Source: Nesterenkonia marinintestina (GTDB lineage: Bacteria; Actinomycetota; Actinomycetes; Actinomycetales; Micrococcaceae). From it: a DNA stretch of 64,000 nucleotides. A program made the translations under genes and the position numbers. The stretch covers positions 62,001 through 126,000 of the forward strand of contig NZ_JAOEFD010000003.1 of the NCBI RefSeq assembly GCF_025420485.1. Reading direction: 5' to 3'. The notes under the pieces are model-generated. The model was given only the letters and a program-made list of their open reading frames with translations. It was not told where the DNA came from and ran no database searches. This document shows positions 9,251 through 18,148 of this stretch, piece by piece. Position 1 is the first letter of the stretch, and every line of letters starts with the position of its first letter.

Positions 9251-10837
9251 GTGATCAACGACTTCCAGCCCCACCTGACCACCGGTTCGACGGCGGTCGA
9301 CAAGATCGAGGCCGACGCTCTGGTCCTGGGCGTCGCCAAGGGTCCCGACGGGCCCGTGCTGCTGCCCAACCCGCTCGCCGACAAGGCGGCACGCAGCGTC
9401 GCCGATTCGCTCACGTCGCTCGGGGTCACCGGTGCCGCCGACCAGCTGAACCGCCTGCCGGGCGTGGACGGCTTCCGCACCGGCACCCTGGTCCTCATCG
9501 GCGTGGGACCGCTGACCGGTGAGCCCTCCGGCGGCGTCTCCCCCGAGGCCCTGCGTCGGGCCGCAGGCTCGGCCGTGCGCCAGCTCGGCACCGCGGACTC
9601 GGTCGCCCTCGCACTGCCGGCGGGCACCGTGGAGCAGGTCTCCGCCGTCGCCGAGGGCGCCGCCCTGGGCGCCTACTCCTTCACCGCATACCGCGGCTCG
9701 AAGGAGGAGCGCAGCAAGACGCCGGTCGAAGCCATCACCGTCCTCACCGATCTCAGGGAACGACACACGAAGCAGGCCCTGCGCCGTGCCGCCGCCGTCG
9801 GCTCTGCGGTCCGCGCGGCCCGAGACCTGGTGAACACGCCCCCCAACGACCTCTACCCCGAGTCCTTCGCCCAGATCGCCTCCGACCTCGCCGGACGGGT
9901 CCGGGCGCCCGGCGCGACCGGATCGGAGAAGGCACCGAAGCTCACCGTGAAGGTCTGGGACGACAAGGCGCTGGAGAAGCAGGGCTTCGGCGGACTCATG
10001 GGCGTCGGCAAGGGCTCCTCGCGGAAGCCCCGCCTGGTCCGCATCGAGCACGCACCCTCCAAGCCGGCCGCCCACGTGGCGCTGGTCGGCAAGGGCATCA
10101 CGTTCGACTCGGGCGGCCTGTCGCTGAAGCCGGCGAACGCCATGGACACGATGAAGCTGGACATGGGCGGCGCGGCCACCGTCCTGGCCGCCGTCCGCGC
10201 GGCCGCCGACCTCGACCTCCCTGTCCGGGTCACCGGTTGGCTCTGCCTGGCGGAGAACCTTCCCTCCTCCACGGCTCAGCGGCCCGAGGACGTGATCCGC
10301 ATCTACGGCGGCAAGACCGTCGAGGTGCTCAACACCGACGCCGAGGGGCGGCTCGTCATGGCCGACGGTCTGGTGATCGCCTCGGAGGAGCACCCGGATG
10401 CGGTGATCGACGTCGCGACCCTGACCGGGGCGCAGATGATCGCCCTGGGCGCGCGCACCGTGGGACTGATGGGCCAGGAGGAGCTGCGCGATCAGCTCGT
10501 CGACGCCGCCGACGCGGCCGGGGAGAGCCTGTGGCCGATGCCGATCCCTGAGGAGGCGCGCGCAGGCTTCGAGTCACAGGTCGCCGACCTCACCAACACC
10601 GGGGACCGCTTCGGCGGCATGATGGGCGCTGCGGCGTTCCTCCGCGAGTTCGTCGGTGAGCGTTCCGACGCCGACGCCGACGCGCTGGACAGGGAGGCCC
10701 AGCGCATCCCGTGGGCCCACCTGGACATCGCCGGGCCGGCGTTCAACGAGAAGGGCGCGTACGGATACACCCCGAAGAGCGGCACCGGTGTGATGGTGCG
10801 GACGCTGATCACGTATCTGGAGAGCCTCGGCCGCTGA
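9251..10837 (+). CDS. pepA: Leucyl aminopeptidase (M17 family)
   Basis: Dizinc/dimanganese metallopeptidase that removes N-terminal amino acids from peptides in the cytoplasm. The catalytic domain contains VGKGITFDSGGLSLKP (metal-binding Lys and Asp, near residue 280) and the M17 signature NTDAEGRLVMADGL (near residue 361). From GTG 9251 the protein has 528 residues, close to the usual ~500, and begins INDFQPHLTTGS. An in-frame ATG at 9155 with GGAGG just before it, six bases after a likely transcription start, would add 32 poorly conserved-looking residues. I prefer 9251 but the start is uncertain. A strong hairpin follows the gene. Confidence 0.95.
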   Translation: MINDFQPHLTTGSTAVDKIEADALVLGVAKGPDGPVLLPNPLADKAARSVADSLTSLGVTGAADQLNRLPGVDGFRTGTLVLIGVGPLTGEPSGGVSPEALRRAAGSAVRQLGTADSVALALPAGTVEQVSAVAEGAALGAYSFTAYRGSKEERSKTPVEAITVLTDLRERHTKQALRRAAAVGSAVRAARDLVNTPPNDLYPESFAQIASDLAGRVRAPGATGSEKAPKLTVKVWDDKALEKQGFGGLMGVGKGSSRKPRLVRIEHAPSKPAAHVALVGKGITFDSGGLSLKPANAMDTMKLDMGGAATVLAAVRAAADLDLPVRVTGWLCLAENLPSSTAQRPEDVIRIYGGKTVEVLNTDAEGRLVMADGLVIASEEHPDAVIDVATLTGAQMIALGARTVGLMGQEELRDQLVDAADAAGESLWPMPIPEEARAGFESQVADLTNTGDRFGGMMGAAAFLREFVGERSDADADALDREAQRIPWAHLDIAGPAFNEKGAYGYTPKSGTGVMVRTLITYLESLGR

Positions 10838-10862
10838 GTCGACGACGTCGCTGCGGTCGCAC

Positions 10863-10908
10863 GCGGGGCGGACGGCGGGGCGGACGCGCGCTCCGCCGTC
10901 CGCCCCGC
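10863..10908 (+). terminator. Terminator after pepA
   Basis: Inverted repeat with perfect 15-bp arms 10863-10877 and 10894-10908 (extendable by one pair), GC-only stem, located 25 bases after the pepA stop. Confidence 0.8.
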
Positions 10909-10973
10909 AGCGCCTCTCACCCTCGGCTGTGCCCCTGAAGAGGATCGAGCTGGGAGCGGGACCTCCGAGACGC

Positions 10974-10995
10974 TAGGCTGGGCACTGCGTAGACT
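10974..10995 (+). promoter_or_regulatory. Candidate tandem promoters for lpd
   Basis: Two -10-like boxes, TAGGCT (10974-10979) and TAGACT (10990-10995), about 120 bases before the lpd start. Either would give a ~110-base leader. Confidence 0.45.
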
Positions 10996-11113
10996 GGCTC
11001 CGTCCGCCGACGGCGGATCCCCGCACCCGGGCTCTCGGACCCGTCGGACCGAGTCGACGGATCCCACCGGATGCGCACAACGAAGCATCACCACCACCGA
11101 GGGAGCAAGCACC

Positions 11114-12493
11114 GTGGCCGACCAGCCTCAGGCACAGGAATTCGACGTACTCGTCCTCGGAGGGGGCAGCGCCGGCTATGCGGCCGCACTGCGGGCCGTG
11201 CAGCACGGCTTCAGTGTGGGTCTGATCGAGCGGAGCAAGCTCGGAGGGACCTGCCTGCACACCGGCTGCATCCCCACTAAGGCCTATCTGCACGCCGCCG
11301 AGCTGGCGGACGAGGCCCGATCCTCGGAGAAGGTCGGTGTGAAGACCACGTTCGAGGGCGTGGACATGGCCAAGGTCCGTGAGTACAAGGACGGCATCGT
11401 CGCCGGGAAGCACAAGGGCCTGACCGGTCTGCTGAAGATGCGCAAGATCACCGTGATCGAGGGTGATGGGAAGCTCGTCTCGGAGGACGGGATCGAGGTC
11501 GACGGCACGACCTACACGGGCAAGCACATCGTGCTGGCCACCGGCTCGACCTCGAAGACCATGGGGCTGCCGCTGAGCGACCGCATCATCACCTCGACCG
11601 AAGCACTGCAGCTCGACCACACCCCGAAGTCGGCCATCGTGCTGGGCGGCGGCGTGATCGGCTGCGAGTTCGCCTCGGCATGGACCTCCTACGGCACTGA
11701 GGTCACCATCATCGAAGGGCTGCCCTCGCTGGTGCCCAACGAGGACCCCGTCATCGTGAAGAACCTGGAGCGTTCGTTCAAGAAGCGCGGCATCAGGTCC
11801 AGCACGGGGACCTTCTTCAAGGATGTGGAGGAGACCTCCGACGGGGTGAAGGTCACCCTGGAGGACGGCAAGGAGTTCGAGGCGGAGATCTGCCTCATCG
11901 CCGTCGGACGCGGTCCGGTCACCGAGGGCCTCGGCTTCGAGGACCAGGGCATCGAGGTCGACCGTGGCTTCGTGATGACCGACGAGCGGCTGCACACCGG
12001 CGTCGGCAGCATCTACGCGGTCGGTGACATCGTTCCCGGCCTGCAGCTGGCGCACCGCGGGTATGAGCACGGGATATTCGTGGCAGAGGAGATCGCCGGC
12101 AACTCGCCCATGATCGTCGAGGACATCAACATTCCGAAGGTCACCTACTGCGACCCTGAGATCATCTCCATCGGCTACACGCAGCCGAAGGCCGAGGAGG
12201 AGTTCGGCAAGGACGAGGTGGAGGTGACCGAGTACAACCTGGCCGGCAACGGCAAGTCCTCCATCCTGGGCACCGGCGGCATCATCAAGATGATCGCGGT
12301 CAAGGGAGGACCGATCGTCGGCGTGCACGGAATCGGATCCCGCATCAGCGAGCAGATCGGTGAGGCGCAGCTCATCGTCAATTGGGAGGCCTACCCGCAG
12401 GACGTCGCAACTCTGGTCCACGCCCACCCGACCCAGAACGAAGCGATGGGTGAAGCAGCGATGGCGCTCTTCGGCCATCCGCTCCACGGCTGA
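11114..12493 (+). CDS. lpdA: Dihydrolipoyl dehydrogenase (E3)
   Basis: FAD-dependent disulfide oxidoreductase that reoxidises dihydrolipoyl groups of 2-oxoacid dehydrogenase complexes (and the glycine cleavage system) with NAD+. The 459-residue protein has the FAD-binding VLVLGGGSAGYAAALRA and the redox-active disulfide Cys47/Cys52 in GGTCLHTGCIPTKA. It also has the NAD-binding GGGVIGCEFASAW, the FAD motif YAVGDI and the C-terminal catalytic pair His438/Glu443 in HAHPTQNEAMGEA. GTG start with GAGGGAG upstream. It lies 80 bases before the E2 gene and is probably cotranscribed with it. Confidence 0.97.
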   Translation: MADQPQAQEFDVLVLGGGSAGYAAALRAVQHGFSVGLIERSKLGGTCLHTGCIPTKAYLHAAELADEARSSEKVGVKTTFEGVDMAKVREYKDGIVAGKHKGLTGLLKMRKITVIEGDGKLVSEDGIEVDGTTYTGKHIVLATGSTSKTMGLPLSDRIITSTEALQLDHTPKSAIVLGGGVIGCEFASAWTSYGTEVTIIEGLPSLVPNEDPVIVKNLERSFKKRGIRSSTGTFFKDVEETSDGVKVTLEDGKEFEAEICLIAVGRGPVTEGLGFEDQGIEVDRGFVMTDERLHTGVGSIYAVGDIVPGLQLAHRGYEHGIFVAEEIAGNSPMIVEDINIPKVTYCDPEIISIGYTQPKAEEEFGKDEVEVTEYNLAGNGKSSILGTGGIIKMIAVKGGPIVGVHGIGSRISEQIGEAQLIVNWEAYPQDVATLVHAHPTQNEAMGEAAMALFGHPLHG

Positions 12494-12573
12494 TCGTCGG
12501 TCGTATCCCGCACATCAACCTCCGCGTGCTCGCCCCGGTACGCACCCGCACTTGAGAGTAGGAGTCGGACATC

Positions 12574-14466
12574 ATGTCTGAGACAGTCAACCTTCCGGCC
12601 CTCGGTGAATCGGTCACCGAAGGAACCGTCACCCGCTGGCTCGTCGAGGTCGGCGACGAGGTCGAAGTCGACCAGCCCATCGTGGAGGTGTCCACCGACA
12701 AGGTCGACACCGAAGTCCCCTCCCCCGCCGCCGGCACCGTCGAGGAGCTGCTTGCAGACGAGGACGAGACCGTGGAGGTCGGCTCCCCGCTGATCCGCAT
12801 CGGTGACGGCTCGGGCGGGTCCGAGGACTCGGACGACGACGAGTCCGCCGACGAAGGGGCCGAAGACGCAGACGAGCCTGCCGAGGACGCAGAGGAGTCG
12901 ACCGAGGACTCGGACGACGAGGCCGCGGAGGACGACTCCCCGAGCGATGACGACGAGTCCGACGAGTCCGACGACTCGGATTCGTCCGACGGCGGCGGCG
13001 ACGGCGAGGACGTCACACTTCCGGCCCTGGGCGAGTCTGTGACCGAAGGCACCGTCACCCGCTGGCTCGTCGAGGTGGGCGACGAGGTCGAGGTCGACCA
13101 GCCCATCCTCGAGGTCTCCACCGACAAGGTCGACACGGAGGTTCCGTCCCCGGTCGCCGGCACCGTTCAGGAGCTGCTCGTCGACGAGGACGAGACCGTA
13201 GAGGTCGGCGCCGTGCTGGCGCGCGTCGGCTCCGGAGGCGGGTCGTCGTCCGGAGGCGGCGCGAAGGAGACCCCGGAGGCCTCGGACCAGGAGGAGGCCG
13301 ACTCCGACCACGACGAAGAGGTCAAGGACCAGGCCGAACAGCCGTCCGAGGCGGATGAGGACACCTCTGACGACGAGTCCGACGACGCGTCGGCCGAGAA
13401 GTCCGAGGAGACGTCGGAGGACGCGTCCGACCAGTCCTCCTCCGAGGGGTCGGAGGAGGAGAAGAAGTCGGAGTCGACCTCCGGGTCGAAGGCCGAGTCC
13501 GATTCGAAGACCGACTCCGGCGAGGGTTCCGCCTCGGCCGAGAGCTATGTGACTCCGCTGGTCCGGCAGCTCGCCAAGAAGGAGGGCGTGGACCTCTCCC
13601 AGCTCAGGGGGACGGGCGTCGGCGGCCGCATCCGGAAGCAGGACGTGCTCGAGGCGGCCGAGAAGTCCGGCGGTGCCCAGGAGGAGACCGCGTCGTCGGG
13701 CTCCGAATCCCGCCGGGCGCCGGAGGTCGAGGAGGACACGACCAGGCGCGGCACACAGGAGAAGGCGCCCCGCATCCGTCAGGTCATCGCCCAGCGGATG
13801 AAGGAGTCGCTCGACGTCTCGGCGCAGCTCACCCAGGTGCAGGAGGTCGACATGACCCGCATCGTGCAGCTGCGCGGACGTGCCAAGGAGTCCTTCCAGC
13901 AGCAGAACGGTGTCAAGCTGACCTACCTGCCGTTCATCGCCACGGCGGTGGCCGAAGCTCTGAAGCAGCACCCGAAGCTCAACGCCGAGTACGACGAGGA
14001 CGCCCAGCAGATCACCTACCACGACCGCGAGCACCTCGCGATCGCCGTAGACACTGAGCGGGGGCTCCTGGTTCCCGTGATCCAGGACGCCGGCGGACTC
14101 AACCTCGGCGGTATGGCACAGAAGATCTCGGACGTCGCAGAGCGGACCCGCAGCAACAAGATCGGTCCGAACGAGCTCTCCGGCGGCACCTTCTCGATCA
14201 CGAACATCGGTTCCGTCGGTGCGCTGTTCGACACTCCGATCATCAATCAGCCGCAGGTGGCGATCCTGGGCACCGGAGCCATCGTCAAGCGACCCATGGT
14301 CGTCACCGATGCCGAGGGCAACGACACCATCGGCATCAGGCACATGATGTACCTGTCGCTGACCTACGACCACCGGCTCGTCGACGGTGCGGACGCCGGC
14401 CGATTCCTCCAGACGCTCAAGGGTCGTCTGGAGGGTGCCGCCTACGAAGGGGATCTCGGCCTCTGA
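12574..14466 (+). CDS. sucB: Dihydrolipoamide acyltransferase E2 (2-oxoglutarate dehydrogenase type), two lipoyl domains
   Basis: Core acyltransferase of a 2-oxoacid dehydrogenase complex, most like the SucB/succinyltransferase group. The 630 residues are arranged as lipoyl domain 1 (lipoyl lysine Lys43 in STDKVDTEVPSP) and an Asp/Glu/Ser linker. Lipoyl domain 2 follows (Lys185, almost identical to the first), then a second long acidic linker. Next come a peripheral-subunit-binding domain (VTPLVRQLAKKEGVDL, about residues 325-362) and the catalytic domain with DHRLVDGADAGRF near residue 598. AGGAG precedes the ATG. The upstream lpd supplies E3; E1 is not in the window. LipB/LipA encoded downstream would lipoylate the two lysines. 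Substrate (succinyl versus branched-chain or acetyl) cannot be fixed from motifs alone. Confidence 0.93.
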   Translation: MSETVNLPALGESVTEGTVTRWLVEVGDEVEVDQPIVEVSTDKVDTEVPSPAAGTVEELLADEDETVEVGSPLIRIGDGSGGSEDSDDDESADEGAEDADEPAEDAEESTEDSDDEAAEDDSPSDDDESDESDDSDSSDGGGDGEDVTLPALGESVTEGTVTRWLVEVGDEVEVDQPILEVSTDKVDTEVPSPVAGTVQELLVDEDETVEVGAVLARVGSGGGSSSGGGAKETPEASDQEEADSDHDEEVKDQAEQPSEADEDTSDDESDDASAEKSEETSEDASDQSSSEGSEEEKKSESTSGSKAESDSKTDSGEGSASAESYVTPLVRQLAKKEGVDLSQLRGTGVGGRIRKQDVLEAAEKSGGAQEETASSGSESRRAPEVEEDTTRRGTQEKAPRIRQVIAQRMKESLDVSAQLTQVQEVDMTRIVQLRGRAKESFQQQNGVKLTYLPFIATAVAEALKQHPKLNAEYDEDAQQITYHDREHLAIAVDTERGLLVPVIQDAGGLNLGGMAQKISDVAERTRSNKIGPNELSGGTFSITNIGSVGALFDTPIINQPQVAILGTGAIVKRPMVVTDAEGNDTIGIRHMMYLSLTYDHRLVDGADAGRFLQTLKGRLEGAAYEGDLGL

Positions 14467-14489
14467 CCGAGCACGACCCTCGGCTCGTC

Positions 14490-14536
14490 GGAACGGGGCG
14501 GGTGCACGGATGAGTTCCGTGCACCCGCCCCGTTCC
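14490..14536. terminator. Bidirectional terminator between sucB and kinase-like gene
   Basis: Perfect 21-bp inverted repeat, arms 14490-14510 and 14516-14536, loop TGAGT, between two convergent genes. Confidence 0.9.
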
Positions 14537-14538
14537 CG

Positions 14539-16203
14539 TCAGGTCGTCTCTGAGATGCTCTCGAGCAGCCACCGGTCCTCCGCCCAGGCGAACTCGAGGC
14601 GCACGTGCTGGCTCTGTTCCGCTCCCCCGCCGAACTCCGTCGCCGTCACCACCACAGGGATCGCGAAGGCCCGGTCACCGTCGTTGAACTCCCTCGGAAC
14701 GGCGTCACCGTCGACCACATCGATGGACATGACCGCTTCCGAGTCCGAGGGACCGGCCTCCTCCGCGGCCGAGAGCATGATCTCCTCGGCCTCTCGAGCT
14801 CCGGACCCGTCGAGGGTGTAGGCGTCGGGACCCACAGCGGCGGGATCCAGGAGCGCAGCGGCGCGGAGGTCCTCCAGCCCCTCCACGAGTGTGTCGGGGT
14901 CGTCCGAAGCCAGGGCCGCCCGCTCCTCACCCATCGCGTCGTCGTCGTCCTCGTCGGCCTCCTCTTCAGCGTCGTCGGCCTCGTCGTCAGCGCCGTCCTC
15001 GGCGTCCTGCGCCGTGCTGGGCGACTCGGAGCCGCTCCGATCGGGAGGCTCCGTCGACGGGAGGGCCACCCACCCGAGGAGTCCGATTCCGCACGTCAGG
15101 GTCACCGCACCCGCCGCCCATCGTGCCGGTCGACGTCCACGCGTCGGTCGGACCGGAGACCGAGAGGTCGGCAGCTCCGCGACGACCTCGTCGTCGACGT
15201 GCTGACTCAGATCGATCGTCTCCGGAGACGCGGCGACGAAGAGGCCGATCGCGAACTCCTGGGCGGTCGGTCGACGGCTCGGATCCTCCGAGACGGCGTC
15301 GTCGATCAGGTCGATCAGACGCTCGGCCAACTCTGGGCGGACGGCTCCCAGCGGTGTCCGCCGATGGTCGGGCCCGGGGTGCTCCCCGGTGAGTGTGAAC
15401 CAGGCCACCGCCCCGAGGGAGTACACATCTGCGGCGCAGGCCAGCTCGGACCCTCCCTCTTTCCCGTCCGCCCGTCCGCGTTCCGGAGCACGGAAGCCCG
15501 TCGTCCCTGCGGTCGTCGCACGGGCGCCGAGCAGCTGTGCGTCACCGAGGTCGGCCAGGGCCGGTCGTCCGTCGGGGGCCAGCAGGATGTTGCCGGGCGA
15601 GACGTCCCCGTGCACCGCACCGCTGCGATGCAGGTGTCCGACGGCCTCCGCTACCGGGGAGAGCACCGTGGTCAGCTCCCCCGGACTCAGACTGCCCCGC
15701 ACGGTGAGCAGCCGACCCAGCGAACCGCCGGCGAACTGTTCGAGGAGCAGAGCCGGGCCCTGCGACGTGGAGACCCAGCCGTGGGGCGTGACCAGGTGTT
15801 CATGACGCAGCGGGCGCATGGCCTCCAGCTCCGCACGGAGCCGATCCGGACGTGCGGCTCCGCCGGCGCAGACCTTCACCGCGACCCTGGCCGGCACCTC
15901 CGTCCCCCGACACCAGATCGGTCCGTCCTCCGAGTCGCGAGGCTCTGCCATGGGGTCCTGAGAGGTCGTCCCGGACGAAGCCCGGGACACGACGTCGGCC
16001 GACCAGACCGCGGAGGAGCCCCCGGTCCCGAGCAGACGGCCCATCCGCAGCCCCGGAGCGTAGGGAGGCTCCCCGCGACGCAGGGCCGACGACGCCCCGG
16101 GCAGGCCCCGGGAACCTCCGTCGGAGCGGTCCTCGAAGACCGAGTCTGCGGCGTCGGCGTCCTCTGAGATGTCGGCGGGATGGGCGGTGTCGTCGGTGTC
16201 CAT
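14539..16203 (-). CDS. Membrane-anchored Ser/Thr protein kinase-like protein with atypical catalytic loop
   Basis: 554 residues with an acidic N-terminus, a protein-kinase fold at about residues 50-310, a Pro/Arg-rich juxtamembrane stretch and one membrane span near residues 358-380. An acidic external linker follows, then a ~130-residue outer domain. Present are a Gly-rich loop (LGTGGSSAVW), the VAVK lysine near residue 106 and an APE-type segment (FRAPE). The catalytic loop reads HGDVSPGNILL, keeping the Asp and Asn but with Gly for the RD arginine and Ser for the usual Lys; DFG is replaced by DLG. Such kinases may be active non-RD enzymes or pseudokinases. Convergent with sucB and divergent from lipB, so regulation of the lipoate/2-oxoacid block is conceivable but unproven. 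Confidence 0.82.
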   Translation of the reverse strand: MDTDDTAHPADISEDADAADSVFEDRSDGGSRGLPGASSALRRGEPPYAPGLRMGRLLGTGGSSAVWSADVVSRASSGTTSQDPMAEPRDSEDGPIWCRGTEVPARVAVKVCAGGAARPDRLRAELEAMRPLRHEHLVTPHGWVSTSQGPALLLEQFAGGSLGRLLTVRGSLSPGELTTVLSPVAEAVGHLHRSGAVHGDVSPGNILLAPDGRPALADLGDAQLLGARATTAGTTGFRAPERGRADGKEGGSELACAADVYSLGAVAWFTLTGEHPGPDHRRTPLGAVRPELAERLIDLIDDAVSEDPSRRPTAQEFAIGLFVAASPETIDLSQHVDDEVVAELPTSRSPVRPTRGRRPARWAAGAVTLTCGIGLLGWVALPSTEPPDRSGSESPSTAQDAEDGADDEADDAEEEADEDDDDAMGEERAALASDDPDTLVEGLEDLRAAALLDPAAVGPDAYTLDGSGAREAEEIMLSAAEEAGPSDSEAVMSIDVVDGDAVPREFNDGDRAFAIPVVVTATEFGGGAEQSQHVRLEFAWAEDRWLLESISETT

Positions 16204-16329
16204 GCCCCCACTGTGCCCGAGCGCGGTCCGTCTCCGCAGACGCTCTCCACAGGTCTGAGGATCCTGCGTGGGACGTCCCTGTGTGACGTCGCACCACGTC
16301 CTCCGTCCACCGGCGGGCTCCGACGGTAC

Positions 16330-16341
16330 TAGGCTGGGTCC
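16330..16341 (+). promoter_or_regulatory. lipB promoter -10 box, leaderless start
   Basis: TAGGCT at 16330-16335 lies six bases before the lipB ATG, so transcription would begin at the start codon itself; no ribosome-binding sequence is present. Confidence 0.65.
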
Positions 16342-17055
16342 ATGTCACTCGCCTTCAGACGTCTCGGATTCGATCCGGAGTTCGTCGACTACGCCGATGC
16401 GCTGCAGGTCCAGAGATCCCTGCACGCAGACGTCGAGGCCGGTCGGAGTCCCTCCACGGTGCTGCTGCTCGAACACGAGCCCACCTACACCGCGGGCCGC
16501 CGCACCGAACCTCAGGACATGCCGCAGGACGGCACTCCCGTCATCTCTGTGGACCGGGGCGGAAAGATCACCTGGCACGGTCCCGGCCAACTGGTGGGAT
16601 ACCCCATACTCCACCTCGCCGACCCTGCGCTGGTGAAGGACTACGTCGCAGTGCTCGAGCACCGACTGATCCACGTGCTCCGACGTGACTACGGCATCGA
16701 GTCGACCACGGTCGAAGGACGCTCCGGAGTCTGGATCACCGATGGCCCGAGACCCCGCAAGATCGCCGCCGTCGGACTCCGCGTCCACCACGGGGTGACG
16801 ATGCACGGCTTCGCCCTCAACTGTTCGAACGACCTGCGGGCCTTCGACACCATCATCCCGTGCGGAATCACCGATGCGGCCACCACGTCCGTCAGTGCAG
16901 AGATCGGACGCACCGTCACCCCGGGCGACGTCGCACCGGCGATCACGGCAGAACTGCGTGACCACCTCCCGCGGCTCCTGCGATCCGCAGCCGACGTCGC
17001 CGCCTCGAGGCGGGAGACCGCCTCCCCCATCGACACGGAAGGAGCCCTGAAGTGA
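16342..17055 (+). CDS. lipB: Octanoyl-[acyl-carrier-protein]:protein octanoyltransferase
   Basis: Transfers octanoyl from acyl-carrier protein to lipoyl-domain lysines, the first step of lipoate synthesis. The 237-residue protein shows [14 protein letters not shown], the [18 protein letters not shown] motif, [11 protein letters not shown] and the catalytic dyad, a Lys in PRKIAAVG (near residue 140) and a Cys in IIPCGITDA (near residue 174). The gene overlaps lipA by four bases (GTGA), so the two are translationally coupled. The promoter arrangement suggests a leaderless mRNA. Targets nearby include the two lipoyl domains of the E2 protein. Confidence 0.97.
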   Translation: MSLAFRRLGFDPEFVDYADALQVQRSLHADVEAGRSPSTVLLLEHEPTYTAGRRTEPQDMPQDGTPVISVDRGGKITWHGPGQLVGYPILHLADPALVKDYVAVLEHRLIHVLRRDYGIESTTVEGRSGVWITDGPRPRKIAAVGLRVHHGVTMHGFALNCSNDLRAFDTIIPCGITDAATTSVSAEIGRTVTPGDVAPAITAELRDHLPRLLRSAADVAASRRETASPIDTEGALK

Positions 17056-18059
17056 CAGTGGCACCCGAAGGACGCCGCATGCTGCGCGTCGAGGCCCGCA
17101 ATGCGGAGGTCCCCGTCGAGCGCAAGCCCGAGTGGATGCGCACCAAGGTGAAGATGGGACCCGAGTTCGCCGCCATGAAGAAGCGCGTCGGTGGGAAGGG
17201 CCTGCACACGGTCTGCGAAGAGGCCGGCTGCCCAAACATCTTCGAGTGCTGGGAGGACCGTGAGGCCACGTTCCTCATCGGCGGATCCGCCTGCACCCGT
17301 CGCTGCGACTTCTGCGAGATCGACACCGGGCGTCCGCAGGCCGTCGACGAGGCCGAACCGACCCAGGTCGCCGAGTCCGTCCGCGAGATGGACCTGCGCT
17401 ACGCCACGGTGACGGGTGTGGCCCGCGACGACCTCCCCGATGAGGGCGTGTGGCTCTATGCCGAGACCATCCGCAGGATCCACGAGCTCAATCCCGGCAC
17501 CGGGGTCGAGATCCTGATCCCGGACTTCTCCGGACGTCCCGAGCACATCGCCGGCATCTGTGAGGCGAGCCCCGAGGTCTTCGCCCACAACGTCGAGACC
17601 GTACCGCGCATCTTCCGTCGGATCCGCCCTGCGTTCCGCTACGAACGGTCCCTCGACGTCCTCTCCCAGGGCCACGACCACGGGATGATCACCAAGTCGA
17701 ACCTGATCCTCGGAATGGGTGAGACGCGGGAGGAGATCACCGAGGCCCTGCAGGACCTCCATGACGCCGGCTGCGATCTGGTCACCATCACCCAGTACCT
17801 CCGTCCCACTCCCCGGCATCTCCCGGTCGACCGATGGGTCCGACCGCAGGAGTTCCTCGAGATCTCCCAGGAGGCGGAGGAGATCGGGTTCCTGGGCGTC
17901 ATGTCGGGCCCCCTGGTGCGCTCCTCCTACCGCGCCGGCTCGCTGTGGGCCAAGGCCATGCAGAAGAAGGGCCGGCCGATCCCCGAGCACCTGTCCCACA
18001 TCGAGCCCTCGGGCACGACCAAGCAGGAGGCCGCGACCCTCGTCGCCGCCGGTCACTGA
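17052..18059 (+). CDS. lipA: Lipoyl synthase
   Basis: Radical-SAM iron-sulfur enzyme that inserts two sulfur atoms into protein-bound octanoate. The 335-residue protein has the auxiliary-cluster cysteines Cys55, Cys60 and Cys66 ([12 protein letters not shown]) and the radical-SAM CxxxCxxC at Cys81, Cys85 and Cys88 (CTRRCDFC). The [14 protein letters not shown]-like C-terminal motif near residue 300 carries the conserved RSSY serine. It starts at GTG overlapping the lipB stop and ends before a hairpin. Together with LipB it completes the endogenous lipoylation route. Confidence 0.98.
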   Translation: MTVAPEGRRMLRVEARNAEVPVERKPEWMRTKVKMGPEFAAMKKRVGGKGLHTVCEEAGCPNIFECWEDREATFLIGGSACTRRCDFCEIDTGRPQAVDEAEPTQVAESVREMDLRYATVTGVARDDLPDEGVWLYAETIRRIHELNPGTGVEILIPDFSGRPEHIAGICEASPEVFAHNVETVPRIFRRIRPAFRYERSLDVLSQGHDHGMITKSNLILGMGETREEITEALQDLHDAGCDLVTITQYLRPTPRHLPVDRWVRPQEFLEISQEAEEIGFLGVMSGPLVRSSYRAGSLWAKAMQKKGRPIPEHLSHIEPSGTTKQEAATLVAAGH

Positions 18060-18072
18060 GCCGGACCTCAGA

Positions 18073-18116
18073 CTCGACCACCGCCGCCGGCATCGGGACC
18101 TGCGGCGGTGGTCGAG
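18073..18116 (+). terminator. Terminator after lipA
   Basis: Perfect 15-bp inverted repeat, arms 18073-18087 and 18102-18116, 14-base loop, just after the lipA stop and before the promoter of the next gene. Confidence 0.8.
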
Positions 18117-18133
18117 CAGTCTCGGCGAGCGGG

Positions 18134-18148
18134 TAGACTGGAGGCACT
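18134..18148 (+). promoter_or_regulatory. DUF4191 gene promoter -10 box, almost leaderless
   Basis: TAGACT at 18134-18139 ends nine bases before the ATG at 18149, giving a leader of only about two to four bases even though GGAGG is present in the gap. Confidence 0.55.
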
